DNA from: Doris montereyensis
Lineage: Eukaryota; Mollusca; Gastropoda; Nudibranchia; Dorididae
Assembly (NCBI GenBank): GCA_037039925.1
Contig: JAXRKP010001469.1
Coordinates: 58,533 to 122,532 of the forward strand
Length of the DNA: 64,000 nucleotides
Direction: 5' to 3'
Shown here piece after piece: positions 1-12,100 of this stretch (its first letter is position 1; each line of letters opens with the position of its first letter). The position numbers were made by a program, and so were the translations under genes. The notes below the pieces were generated by a model that was given only the letters and a program-made list of their open reading frames with translations, was not told the DNA's origin and searched no databases.

Positions 1-411
1 CCAAGGAGACTGATTTGGTTCAAATTTTAGTAAACTATTCCACTTAAAGTGTTTAGAACTGTTCAAGCCCCAAAAGTAAAAAATTCCAATAACCTCTATG
101 GTCCTAGTAAATGTTTACATATGGCATGGTTACCTATGCTTCTTTTTGACTGTAAAAACCCCCAAAACAATCTCCATGTTAAAAGGATTGAAATGGGAAT
201 TCAGATTAGATAGGTGTTGCAAATTAGTAGAACAGAAATGGCAAAAATGTCAAGGCTTTCCCTTATATATAAATGTACAGTTAATTTTGGGTTGTGGGAG
301 TTGAGATGGAGGTTCTGTTTTGATTCCCACTTTCATATATGACTCCATTTGCTTGCTAAATCTCAGCCATACTTTCAACCAATTGTAAATCTATATCTGA
401 ATTTATTTCAG
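1..411 (+). other. HEATR1: HEATR1 intron, 3' part
   Basis: The window opens inside an intron. It ends at a TTTCAG-type acceptor at 410-411 directly before the first HEATR1 exon. The open frame over 98-304 has no recognisable homology and no splice logic. I see no other feature here. Confidence 0.7.
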
Positions 412-3160
412 GGTTTGCTCCTGCACAACATGATGTCTGTCTTTATCTTTATGGGGGTAAATGTTTTGCGACAAGACAATGAATACAGCTTCCATGTCAT
501 TGGTCAGATTCTGGAAAATGTCATTCCGGCGATCATCACGGTAAATGAATTTACTATTTTTTATTTGTCGCATTCTTTCAGTGAAATGAATTTTCATCCT
601 TGTCATTGTTCCTGGGGGGGGGGGGGGGGGGACGGGACTGGCGAGTTTTGGACCAAAAGGTTGATTTTCTATTCTTTGCATGTTCGGGTAGAACGACTAT
701 TTATATACAAGTTCATGGCAGAAAAATTTCCATATGACGTATAATTTTTTTTTACAAAATATTTTGTAGGCGAGGGTAGGTAAAAACAATCAAAATTTTG
801 ACGTAAATTACCCTAACACTGACTGAGAAAATGGCAGTAAAAACCTGTATATTGGCACTTAATCGCCAAATGTGACAACACACGATACTGACCTCATTTT
901 GCCGACACCGATATACGCGTCTCCCATCGCTGTGTGATATAAGAGGCATTGCGCATCAGTGTATGGAAACGCGCACAAGCATAGGATATAGAGGGAGGAA
1001 AAAAACTGGTCATTTCAGCGTCTGTTTTCACAACAGTGCACATCTAAACCTAGATTTATAATCCTATTTACATAAGTAACAATGCCAGAGACTGTTGAAA
1101 GAGTAAAGGGGCTGCTACAACAAGGGAAACCCGTCTGAAGCATTTGTTTTGTGTTATTTTCTGTTGATTTTTTTACTTCCATTTTTCTCGAAATGTAGTT
1201 TTTCCAGACTAAAATTCTATCTCCTCTGCCATTTACCCAACGATTTGTATTATATTTGGCACACAGGTTCCTCTTGTCAATGTTAATAGAATGACGTCGT
1301 TTTTTTGTTGATATATTGTAAACTTTGAGAATTTTTTTTTTTTTTTTGGTAATAAAAACACCGTTTTTGTACATTCACATATTTTCAAATTCATAAAAAA
1401 AAAACTATCCAAAATATCGAAAAAACCTGATGTCACTCTTTAGATATTGAATGGAAAAGACGATCTGCACAGGTTTTGAGTGATTTTATTCATACCTAAT
1501 GGAGGAGATAAATTTTGAAAATTGAGTCAAAATTCAAGATGCGGCCGTTTCTATGGCAACCAAGGATGCTACAAACTTTTCAATGATATAGGATGACTGT
1601 ATTTTGACAGTTACTCATGTACATACCAAAGGCAAAAACCTTAACTCAAAACCAAAAAAATCACTTCAGGAAAGTCTCTATTGATTTCTTTCCTTGTCCA
1701 ACAGGCTTGTGAACAGACACCCAAGGGAGACAAGCCAACACCCAAGAAGAAGAAATCTTCAGACTCTGTCAAGTTAACAGATGCGATTGCAACTAAGAAG
1801 TCAGAATCAGTGATTACAGTAGTTCTAAGGGTGTTTGTAGATGCCATTCCCCACATACCATCTCACAGAAAAATTGTTTTGTTCAAGAAGCTGATGTCAG
1901 TGGTAGGAATAGAAAGATATCTATGGCGGTTAATGCTGTTGTACATAGAAAGTATCATCAAGCGACCAAAGAGTTCAGAAGGAGATTTTCTTCCACAAGA
2001 AAAGGTATGATCTATGCTCCTCTTTTAGGTTATTTTTAAGTGTTATATACTCTGTTATTAGTTTTCCTGTTTTCTATACTTGATTGGGGGTAATTCAGAC
2101 TTTTAAAGTATCGTAATTCATTCAACCCTTGAATGACTTTTTATATAGTTATAAATATTGTCTCTGCACCATTGCTTTCTTCAGTTACGCATCAAAGTCG
2201 TCATGTTTCAGATGATGGGAGCTAGGGTATTGCTGGCTTCTTTTTTCATGATTCATGTCATCCTAAACTTTGGCTTCTTACTATCAGTGTGCTATTGTCA
2301 TTTTATTATCATTTGCAAGATTTGTGATCATTAGATATGATGGACGTGTTGGAGTGCATTTTAACACTTTGCTGAATGAAGTTATCCTGCAATCTTATGC
2401 ATCTCATCTTTGACATGTAAATGCAAATAAAATCATTTAATATTCATTCATTGCTTCAAAATGTCACCTCAAACCGTGAAAGTATTCAATTGACTTCTAT
2501 GTTTTGGGAATTTGTTGTTTGATAAATAGATACATGTTTATTTTATCTTCCTGCCTAAAGACTTCAGGACCCGTGTCCACTTCCGACATAGAATTCCTAT
2601 CTAGTTTGTCAGAAGAGTTTTCTAGTATTCAACTTTTCAAGTGTGTTGACAGCGTTCTGAACTACATCAGTCAGCTTCCAGAGGAGTTGAAACGTGGTAA
2701 GTATTTTCTTCTTGCCTGTTTGGGTTAAAACCTACAATTTTGTTTTTATTATCTGTCACTTTAAATACAATCCTCTTAGAAGGAAAAAAGATTTTTTGAT
2801 GGCTTTAAAAGTATTTTTTTATGAGGCTATAGATGTCTTCTAGATGTGATTAAGTTTTCACCCATTATTTCATAGTGTTTAATTCACATCGTCTTAATTT
2901 ACTACTTAGTATTTCACTCACGTGTGTTCTGCCTTATTGACCTCTGACCAACTATTACCATAATGCGTTTGTTTTCTTTAGATGGCTATGAAAAAGTTCA
3001 AGAAGGGAAGAAAGCTCCAATCACTTTGGACAACATCAGCACAGAGGATTCAGAGATCTTCAATACCCGCAACCACACCCCTAAGCAACTGAGGCATTTC
3101 AAATATGCTGCAGTATTTGCTTTAACCGAACTCTTGTCCAGTGAACATCTTGTGGCAGAG
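412..3160 (+). CDS. HEATR1: HEATR1 exons 1-4 of the window
   Basis: Exons are 412-540, 1705-2004, 2561-2696 and 2982-3160. The first carries SIFTFMG-like SVFIFMG and a YSFHVIGQ segment, which match the human YSFQVI region. The second holds a Lys-rich linker (KKKKSSDS) followed by VFVDAIPHIPSHRK, equivalent to human VFVDALPHVPEHRR. The third is the LPEEL region and ends in phase 1. The fourth completes an Asp codon across the junction and contains KQLRHFKYAA. The acceptor of the third exon is an AAAG, weaker than the others, but it is the only one that keeps the frame. Intron 541-1704 has a run of G near 614-631 and no other recognisable feature. Confidence 0.92.
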
Positions 3161-6100
3161 GTATGCATTGCTTGCTTTAGGATTTAGTTTGGAGAATTGG
3201 ATAGCTGGAAATTTTGGCATGGCTTAGTATGGCGTCATTAATTCTTCACACCTTCTTCACTCTCAGAAGGCAAGGATTAGTATAGGGTTATATCAAGGCC
3301 ATAGAATGTTCTTGATAGACGTTTGAAAGGACCAAATTATATTTAAAACTGACTTGAGGAAATAATTTGTTTACTTTTGATCTTGTAATGCTTTAGTAAA
3401 GCTTTGGCGTTTTTTTTTATTAGAGACAATTAAAAAGATATCAATGTTTTGATGAAAATTAACAGACCCTCCTTTATGAAATTTCAATTCATTATATCAA
3501 TTGGTTTACTAAATTACTATGCCTTCTCTCTTTGAAATGCAAATACATTTATAATAAATGATGCTTACACAATCAGTTCAAAATATAAGCAGAAGCCATC
3601 ACATTAAGAGTTTTTTGTAATAACTATGTAATGTCAGCTTTAAAGAAATATATTTGAATGGTACCTATATTAAAGTTTGATTTTTACTTCTAAGTACTGG
3701 TAGGTCCCCTTGGCATGGAACATATCAATGAAGTGTTTCAAAAGTATTGATAAATCTAATGCTTATGTTACTTTATCAAAGTACAAATATATGAATAAAT
3801 CTGCAGGTGTGGGATAATCAAATGAAGAAAAAGAATAAAACATGAAAGCCTTTATAAAGAGATGGACATTTTTGTGTGGTGCTCCCTTAAAAACAAGTAC
3901 TGTCCTATCCTATGACAAGGGTCTTTTTCTTTCTTTCTTTTGAGGAGGACACAGTGGTGTAGAAATGAAATGTCTGCCTCTCAGCCAAATGGTTGTGGGT
4001 CGGGTCAGTGCCCGACAGGTTGAAAATATTCTCACGTTTTCAGGTAAAAACTACCCCTGCTGGTTCAGCGAGGGGGATTGACACCTAGTTCCATAGGCGA
4101 CTGCAGATCAGAACACTCTGTGCTAATTAAAGATCCCCCTGACAGTGGGCAAAATTTTAAATCCTACCAATCTTAAAGGGTAAAATCGAAACAAATTAAA
4201 ACTTTCTTATGATGTTATTGTTTTTCTTGGTCCTAAATGCCGTGAGATTTCTTTTCATTTCAAATTAATAAACACACGCTGAAATTTGACATCTTTCCCC
4301 AGCTATCTGTGACAGACCAGTCAGCTTTCCTTCCATGCTATCAGAATGTTCTGGAAACAGTCCTCAAGCTGATTAGCCAGGTGGCAAGTTCCAATGACTC
4401 ACACAAGGATGACGTGTCTGCCAGGTTTTGGAAGATCCTCTTACACAAGTGCCACGATTTGATGGAAAATGTAAACAGAAGTTTGATTATTCCATTTTCA
4501 TTTTTTTTACTTTCTTACACTGCCTCTTTCTGTCTGTCTTTGTATCTTTCTTTTTTTATATTTGTTAATTGATTGATTGCTTTATTCAGTCATATCTTTT
4601 TTGAAGTGTCATATTCATTTTATTTATTTATTTACGTTAGTTTTCTTTCTTTAATTGTTCAGACATTTATTTTTTACATTTATTTTACTCTATTAATTTA
4701 TCAATTCATTCTATTTTAAATGTATTGTTGATGGTGGAATATTACGTTACTTTGTTTATCTTGACAATTCTCATAAATGTATCATATTATGGACAATTCT
4801 ATCATATACACTATATAATTTATGAAACACTAAAAGAACTGAATTCTGAGAAATTTATGATTATTTTGGTCTGCGTAAGACTAAACGCTTGTCCTTCCTT
4901 AATTTTTTCAAGAAATCAAGGGTTTCCACTGTTTTTATTTGTTTGAAGTTTAAACATTTTTTTTTATATAATCAGTGAAATATGTTGAAATGAGTTCAGT
5001 CCTTAGACTAAAATATTTATATTTTTCATGTTTCTTTATGTGGAAAATCGTTTCTCAAAAAGTTGATGTTTCATTTTGGTCTTATTGTCGTTTTCAGCTT
5101 GTGACTTTGCTGCCTGATTCTATGTTCATGGAAGTTGTTTCTGGTCTGATGAACCACTCTTTGACCTTGGTACAGAAACGTGCACTTGACCTTTTGGGAT
5201 CCAAGCTACAGCGCTACAAAGACAGTTCCCTTAATCAAGAACAGGTAAAATTTTCTTCTTTGATAGTTTGATTTTTTTGTTGTGAGTGATGATTTATAAG
5301 ATCATGGACTCAGTGGTTTTTTGTCCCACAATCTATTTTTCCGGTTTTGAAAAAAGGCGCTCAAGAATGTCTTCATTTTCTTGCAAATTGCATGGATTAT
5401 TTTACAAATTGTATACACTGCTTTGCAAATTGTATAAACTTAGAGAACTAGATACATTTCGAAACTTGCAAGTCAAAAGGTGTTGTTGAGACATAAATGT
5501 CATGAAAATGGAGTTTTATAACCATTCTTACACAAGAAAACTATTTCTTTTAAAAGAACAAGATTGCACCAAGCTCACAAGATGTTCTCACCATACTGGA
5601 GAATTGTTTTAAGAATTGGGAAAAGTAAAATATTTTATACGAGCATTACCTTTCACAAATATTTTATCTGTACCTAATGTATCGTAATTATTATTTCATA
5701 TGTCCTTGAATTTAATCTGTCTTGCAGAAAAAGATGCTGTTGTCTATGGTGGACAAATTAGAGAAAATAATCCAGCTGTGTCTATTGCCTAAGGGTAAAG
5801 CTATCCGAAAGATGAAGAAGTGGTCAACGGACAGACAGCAATATATAGCCTGAAGGTTTTGTGTCGGATTTTGGGAGAAGCAAACTATGAAGCATTTCTT
5901 GGTGTAAGTTTACTGTTTTTGTGCGATGATGAAGTGTGACCAAAGTGGATTAGTTTAAGAATGGGTTATTGTTGTTTTGTTTTGTATTGTTGGGAAGATA
6001 CATGGATGGAAAGATTTTCTTTTAAAATCCTTGTGGAAAATGAAAGAGATGGTTGTATCTAACTTTATTGGAAATTTTTACTTTTTGTGGCATGCCCTTT

Positions 6101-9100
6101 TCCTTAAAATGTACCAAAAGTAGTTTCATGGTGCTCCGTTTAATGTTTTTTCAAAGCTATCTTTTTAAGTGCCAGCTCAAATAACACATCAAAATGATGA
6201 GCATAATGACGTAACTTTTATTTAAAAATTCATTTATAGATCTATTTTTATCTTCTTCAGGTGTTGAAGCCTTGCATGGAGACTTTGCGGAGATACAGTG
6301 ACAATGGAATGGTGTCTGCATCTGCCATGCTGTGCATTGCCGAGGTCATCAGCTGTGCCAAAGTTCATGCTATTGAGTACCTGGCACAGTTGATGCCGCT
6401 TATCATTTCTGAGATACAGTTAGAGGAAATTACAAGGTTTGGCTCTCACACTTCACTTAGTTATGTTGGCTGTGAAACGTTTAGGAAAGAGTTCTCTGAT
6501 TGTTGCGATTTTAAGTATTTAGCACGATGTTTCAAGGAGAGTTGAGGAAATGATCAGTTAGGATAAAGGAAGTAACGCTCTTAACTGGCAAAGGGGAAAA
6601 GGATTATGGTCTATGAATAATTATCGAATTTTGTTTTTTTGGGGAGAGGTGGTTGTTTTGTTATTTGGAGGGGCTGGAGGTAATTTATTTTATTTTTTTT
6701 GTTTATGTTTATGTGTTTGTTTTGGGTTTTTTGTTTGTTTTATATGTAGGTTGTTAGGTTCTGATAGTAGATCCTAGTTCATTTGTTCCTTTCTCTTACA
6801 TATGTCTGTTATTTTGCTGTTTCCTCCGAATTCATTCCATGGACACTCCATATGGATGCTTTATGAAGTTCTATTGATCATATTTAGTGTTTTTCTTTCA
6901 TCATATGTTTGTTTTTTTCATGTTTTTACCAGACATGAAGTTCTACTCCTGGCATCAATCACCTCATTGCAAAAGATCATTGAGGCATTGCCACTTTTTC
7001 TCAGTCCATATTTGCCAGACATCATCAGTCAGGTACGAGAAATTACCTTCTTTGTCCCTTAGGCAGAATAATTCTGTGGAAATTTAGACATTTGTATTAG
7101 ATTGACATACTTTATATAAGCTTATATGACAGCCCTTGGTTTTGAAACATTCAAGTGAAAGACACAGATGTATGAAAGATATTTGAAAATGAATATGTAC
7201 GAGATATTTCAGATATTTTTAAAGATAATGATATTTTAGGAAGATATTTGAAAATGTATAGATCGTCACAATATATAATTCAATCCAAAATGACGTTAAC
7301 ATTATTATCGACGTAAAGACTGCCCGACTTAGCTCAAACAAATACAATTTATATCAAAGCTAAATGAACACAAGCTTTCAAAGCTAAGTGAACATTTTGG
7401 CCCCATCATGTTTTTCTGTCCTTATATGGAATGAAAACTGTTCTCCAGATCTTATTATGTGCAATATTCAGAGAAAAGAAAGATAGATCTTGAAAATCAT
7501 ATATTCAGGAATATTGGTCAATGCCTTTAAGACTTCAAATCATATTTTCTGTCTGAATCTTCACAGATTTCCATCATAAGTTCATCTTTACATTCTGGTT
7601 CTCATAAACCTGTAATTTTCCAGAAAGTTAAACTTATTTGGTGAGTCCTTTATGTAAATGAAAGAGTGGTTGCTCATGTGTGAGTTGTTTCTTTTTTAAT
7701 TAATTTTCTTTAGGTCTTTTTCGTCATTCCTATTGACTAATGACTGATACGTGAAATTTTCCATCTATTTACATTTTTTCTTAGTTGATATTTAAATAAA
7801 TTTAACACTTTTAAAGCATATATCTAAGTAGCTTAAGTGTGACATAATCTTAATTTCATATGTTGATAGTGAAATATTCTGTGTTAAAAGTTTTTTGGGC
7901 AAAAATTCATAAGAGAAAGAAAATTTGTGTAATTAACTTAGTCAACTGAATTGAGTGTGACAAATGTTGAAATCTTCACATGTGTAATCTGGTACATTTT
8001 ATTTCACAGCTCTACTCTAGCCACAGTCACAGCAACTCGTAAATTTCTACCAGCCTTGGAAAGAAGCGTTTCTGATCTACAGGACAAACTAGTTGTGAGT
8101 TTTGGGGAGAATTTTGATTGGGGTTTGTTTTTGTGTTATTTTTTGGGGAGTTGAAAGGAGGATTAGACTTATAATTTTAAGATTTTATATTGTGACATGT
8201 CGCAACAGGTTGTTCTTTTTATAGTAGAAAACATAACGGCTTTGTTCAATTGGGTTGTTAACACAAATGTGACTGGATAGTGTCTCTAAGGCATCAAATC
8301 ATATTATCTGTTTATGAATCTTCACAGATTTCCCATCACAAGTTCATATTTACATTCTGATTCATATAAACCTGTAATCTTCCAGAAAATTGAACTTATT
8401 TGGTGAGTGTTGTTTATAGCATCCTTTTTATCTTGAAATTTGTGTCGTTTTTCCAGAGTTGTGCCGAGTGCCTGATGACCATGCTGAAAGAGCATATAGA
8501 GAGCATGTCACGGGAAGATTTGACAACTTTTTCTCAAGATCTCTTGAAATTCTTCTTCAACTGTTTCAATCTAAGGATTGACAGAACAGAGGTATTGATG
8601 TCTTTTGACTCTATTGCCATGTACCGTAAACCTGTAAAGCACCATATTTCCTCTGTATTTTTCTTTTTATCAATAAGTGTTAAACCTTCTATGAAGCTGG
8701 CCTGGAAGTATTCATATAATACAGTAGTGACCGCCTAAATGCCCGGTACTTGGGAAGCAGACAAAACGGGCATTTAGGCAAAAGTAGGTCGATGGCAACA
8801 ATTTGGGGGTAGGCCTATTTTTGTGAAGTTGGGTTTCCCTAGTGATTTGTCAAGGACTTGAAGCTTCTTTGTAAATCATTTCCTGGTTTATTCATCTTTA
8901 TTTTCAAGATGTAGATCTGTATATGTGTAGCTGTGCAAAATTCAAATTTAAGTTGTTGCTATGGAGGTTAAGAGAAAAAGGACCTGATTCAGTATTTCCT
9001 CGTTAACTAGCATAACCCACACTACAATCACGTGACTTATTCAATCACAATACCTATGACTTAAGTAATTATGCAAATTTGGATGAGAAAAACTGGATAA

Positions 9101-12100
9101 AGAAAAGACTTATCCAATGGGACCAACGTGTGAATAAATTAATATGAATCTTACAACTCCTTCGATATATAATCCTCATGTTAAAGTTAAGACAACAGTC
9201 AGACAAGGATAAAGATTCAAAGCCAGATTGTTTTTTTTTAAAAGTCATCAGCTGTGCGAAAAATTTAATGCGAGAAAAAAAGGACACCTGGAAACCATTA
9301 AGCTCTTTAACACGAAGACCCAAAGTCACATTGGATACGGCCAATGCCAGACAGGAGGGCAATAAAACTGTTCACACCTTGTCCCTTGATCAGGATGAGC
9401 GCCCAGTCTAAAGAAGCCAGGTGATTGCATGCCACCTACAATATCAAGAAAGAGATGTGGGCGGCATCCGGAAGACTGTTCAATTCTAATTGCCCGATGA
9501 CAAACCAGTGATCCAATTGTACAGTGGGTCGAGTTATGAAGAGAAGATTGGTCAACGTTTAGTATATTATGGCCTACCATGGATAGGTAACGAAGGGTGG
9601 TTGCAATGCATGGCACATTGTTGACGGGCATAAGCCCATTAGATTAGCGATCGGGTACATGTATGATAAAGAAAAACAGAATATTTAATCAATTACAGAC
9701 ATATTTTATGATACTTTAGAGAAAAAGATACCTCCTGCAGTTGCCGTTGAGACCGGGCATTTAGGTGAAAATCTTGGTTTTGAAACCGGCATTTAGAGGG
9801 GCAATTTATATACAAAAAAAAATTGGTTTGACTGAGATTGCGGGCATTTAGGTGAAACAGACATTTAGGCGGCGGGCATTTAGGCGGTCACTACTGTAGT
9901 ACCAGAGATAGCTAAAGAGTAATAATGTCAAGCATCATCTTTAGTTCTTTTTCATTTAAGTTCAAGTCTGAAGTTTTCAGTAGTTGTATGTGTTGCCACA
10001 TAAGTAAGATACTCACTCTTCAAAGACTTATTTTCACATCTTCGTTTTTTATTCAACAGATCGATGAATCGGATATGGCCACCATTGAGGACTTTGTAAT
10101 AGATGCATTTATCTCCTCGTGTTCAAACTTTCTGAAGCTCAGTTCAAACCCATGCTGTTTGAAGTAAGATGACAGGCTTAATAAGGATTTAGAAAGGAAC
10201 AAAACATTTTGCGTTTTCCTTCCTATTTCAGATTTTTCAATTGATTTTTCAACACAGTTCTCAATTTTCATTTTTAATGATGTCTGTTACTTTTTGTGAT
10301 GTCTGTTAATATATTGGTATTAGACTTTCCACTGTTCTTCATCTTCTTTCTAATTTTGTCCCTTTAACCCCTTAACTGCCGAGGGTACATCACAATAATT
10401 ACATCCATATGCTGGAGAGCATGTGGCCTTTCGGTAGTAACGTTACAGTTTCCTCTATAACTCAGTTATTTACAGGAGTATTATCAATATTTTTTGTATG
10501 AAGATAGTGGGATACAATTCCCTTTCATTAAAAAAATAATAACATATTTAGATAAGAAAGAAAAATTTATTAAGAAAAAAATGCTAATTTTTTTTACAGT
10601 AACTCCTAGATCTACATGTATAGCTGGGTTTTCTACGTCTAGATCGAGTTCTAAAGCCTCGACTATACTTCGAGGAAACAAATCACCTTCTCCATCACTT
10701 TCTTCACTATCACTACTATCATACAAATCTGCATCATCACTATCAGCATCATTCATAACTTCATACCTTCGACGTCTTTCGGCCATGGCGACAACTCGAA
10801 GAGAATTCAAGATAAACAATATATTTCTCTCCTCACCTGCAAAATGATCATGAAAGACAACTCTAGTTATTTTATCCATACTATAATAGCATTATAGAAC
10901 AATAGTTTCCCTTATAATGACCGTAAATACCTATGGCGCATCACAAACCCGTGGAATGCATAGGAAACAAATCGGGCCTACAGGCCTATGGCGTATTAGG
11001 AAACAAATCGTGACCCGTGGAATGCATGGGCCTATGACCCGTGGAATGCACAGGCCTATTAGGAAACAAATCGTGACCCGTGGAATGCATGGGCCTATGG
11101 CGTATTAGGAAACAAATCGTGACCCGTGGAATCCATGGGCCTATGGCGTATTAGGAAGGAAAACAAATCATGACGTGGAATCCATGGGTGACCCGTGGAA
11201 TGTATTAGGAAACAAACAGGCCTACAGGCCTATGGCATATTAGGAAACAAATCGTGACCCGTGGAATGCACAGGCCTATGGCAGTGAAACCGTGGAATGC
11301 ACGGCTAAGTTGCCCTGAGAAATCCATGATACCGTCATGAAATTTCCTTCTTTTGTCTTAGACTAGATCGAACATATTTACCATTTTTTTGAAAATACAA
11401 AGCTTGACTGGCTACTATTGAAATCTAATTCTCTTTTCTTTTTCTTTTCTTTGCACCAGCTATTCACATGGGCCACAGATGAGGATGCCAGCAAGGAAAG
11501 ACTTCTGATCTTTTACAAACTTTGTCACAGGTCAGTGATTATTTTAAGTCCTACGAAATTTGTTACCAAAAGGTTTTTTCTTCCATGTTAGATCCAAATT
11601 TCATTCTAAGCCCAATCTATCCAAAATTTAGTGCTATATTTTAAATAGTTGTATCACCTGAAATATAAGGAATACATCAATTTGAAGTTTAATGGATTTA
11701 ATGTTTATGGGGCTTATGCGATAATCCTTTTTTTTTTTTTTTTTCAGCTACGTTCCCTATTCACCCAGCAACCCAAGCCCGAATTTGTACTGTATATGTG
11801 GGGTGCAATGGTGCTCTAAAATATGCTGTTTTGGGATTGTTTTGTTTGGGAAGCTTTGTCTATACATGCTCATGTATGTGTCTATATACTGTTGAATGTT
11901 ATTGATTGAATTTTCATTAATTGTCTTTGTGTGTGAGATTGCTTTGTGGACTTTACTAAATGCTTTGTTGATATTGTTGAAAACTAACGCTATCGTGTGT
12001 GCTTCATCATAATTATTGGGCAATGTGTGCATGCCATTGTCTGTGTGATGTTTGTTTGCATAAGGTCAGTATAAACCTTTTCTTGTAAGTATTTATGACA

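Noticed and set aside
5900..6200. Box C-like TGATGA motifs, possible intronic snoRNAs in HEATR1
   Set aside because: No D box with terminal stem at the right distance could be found by eye.
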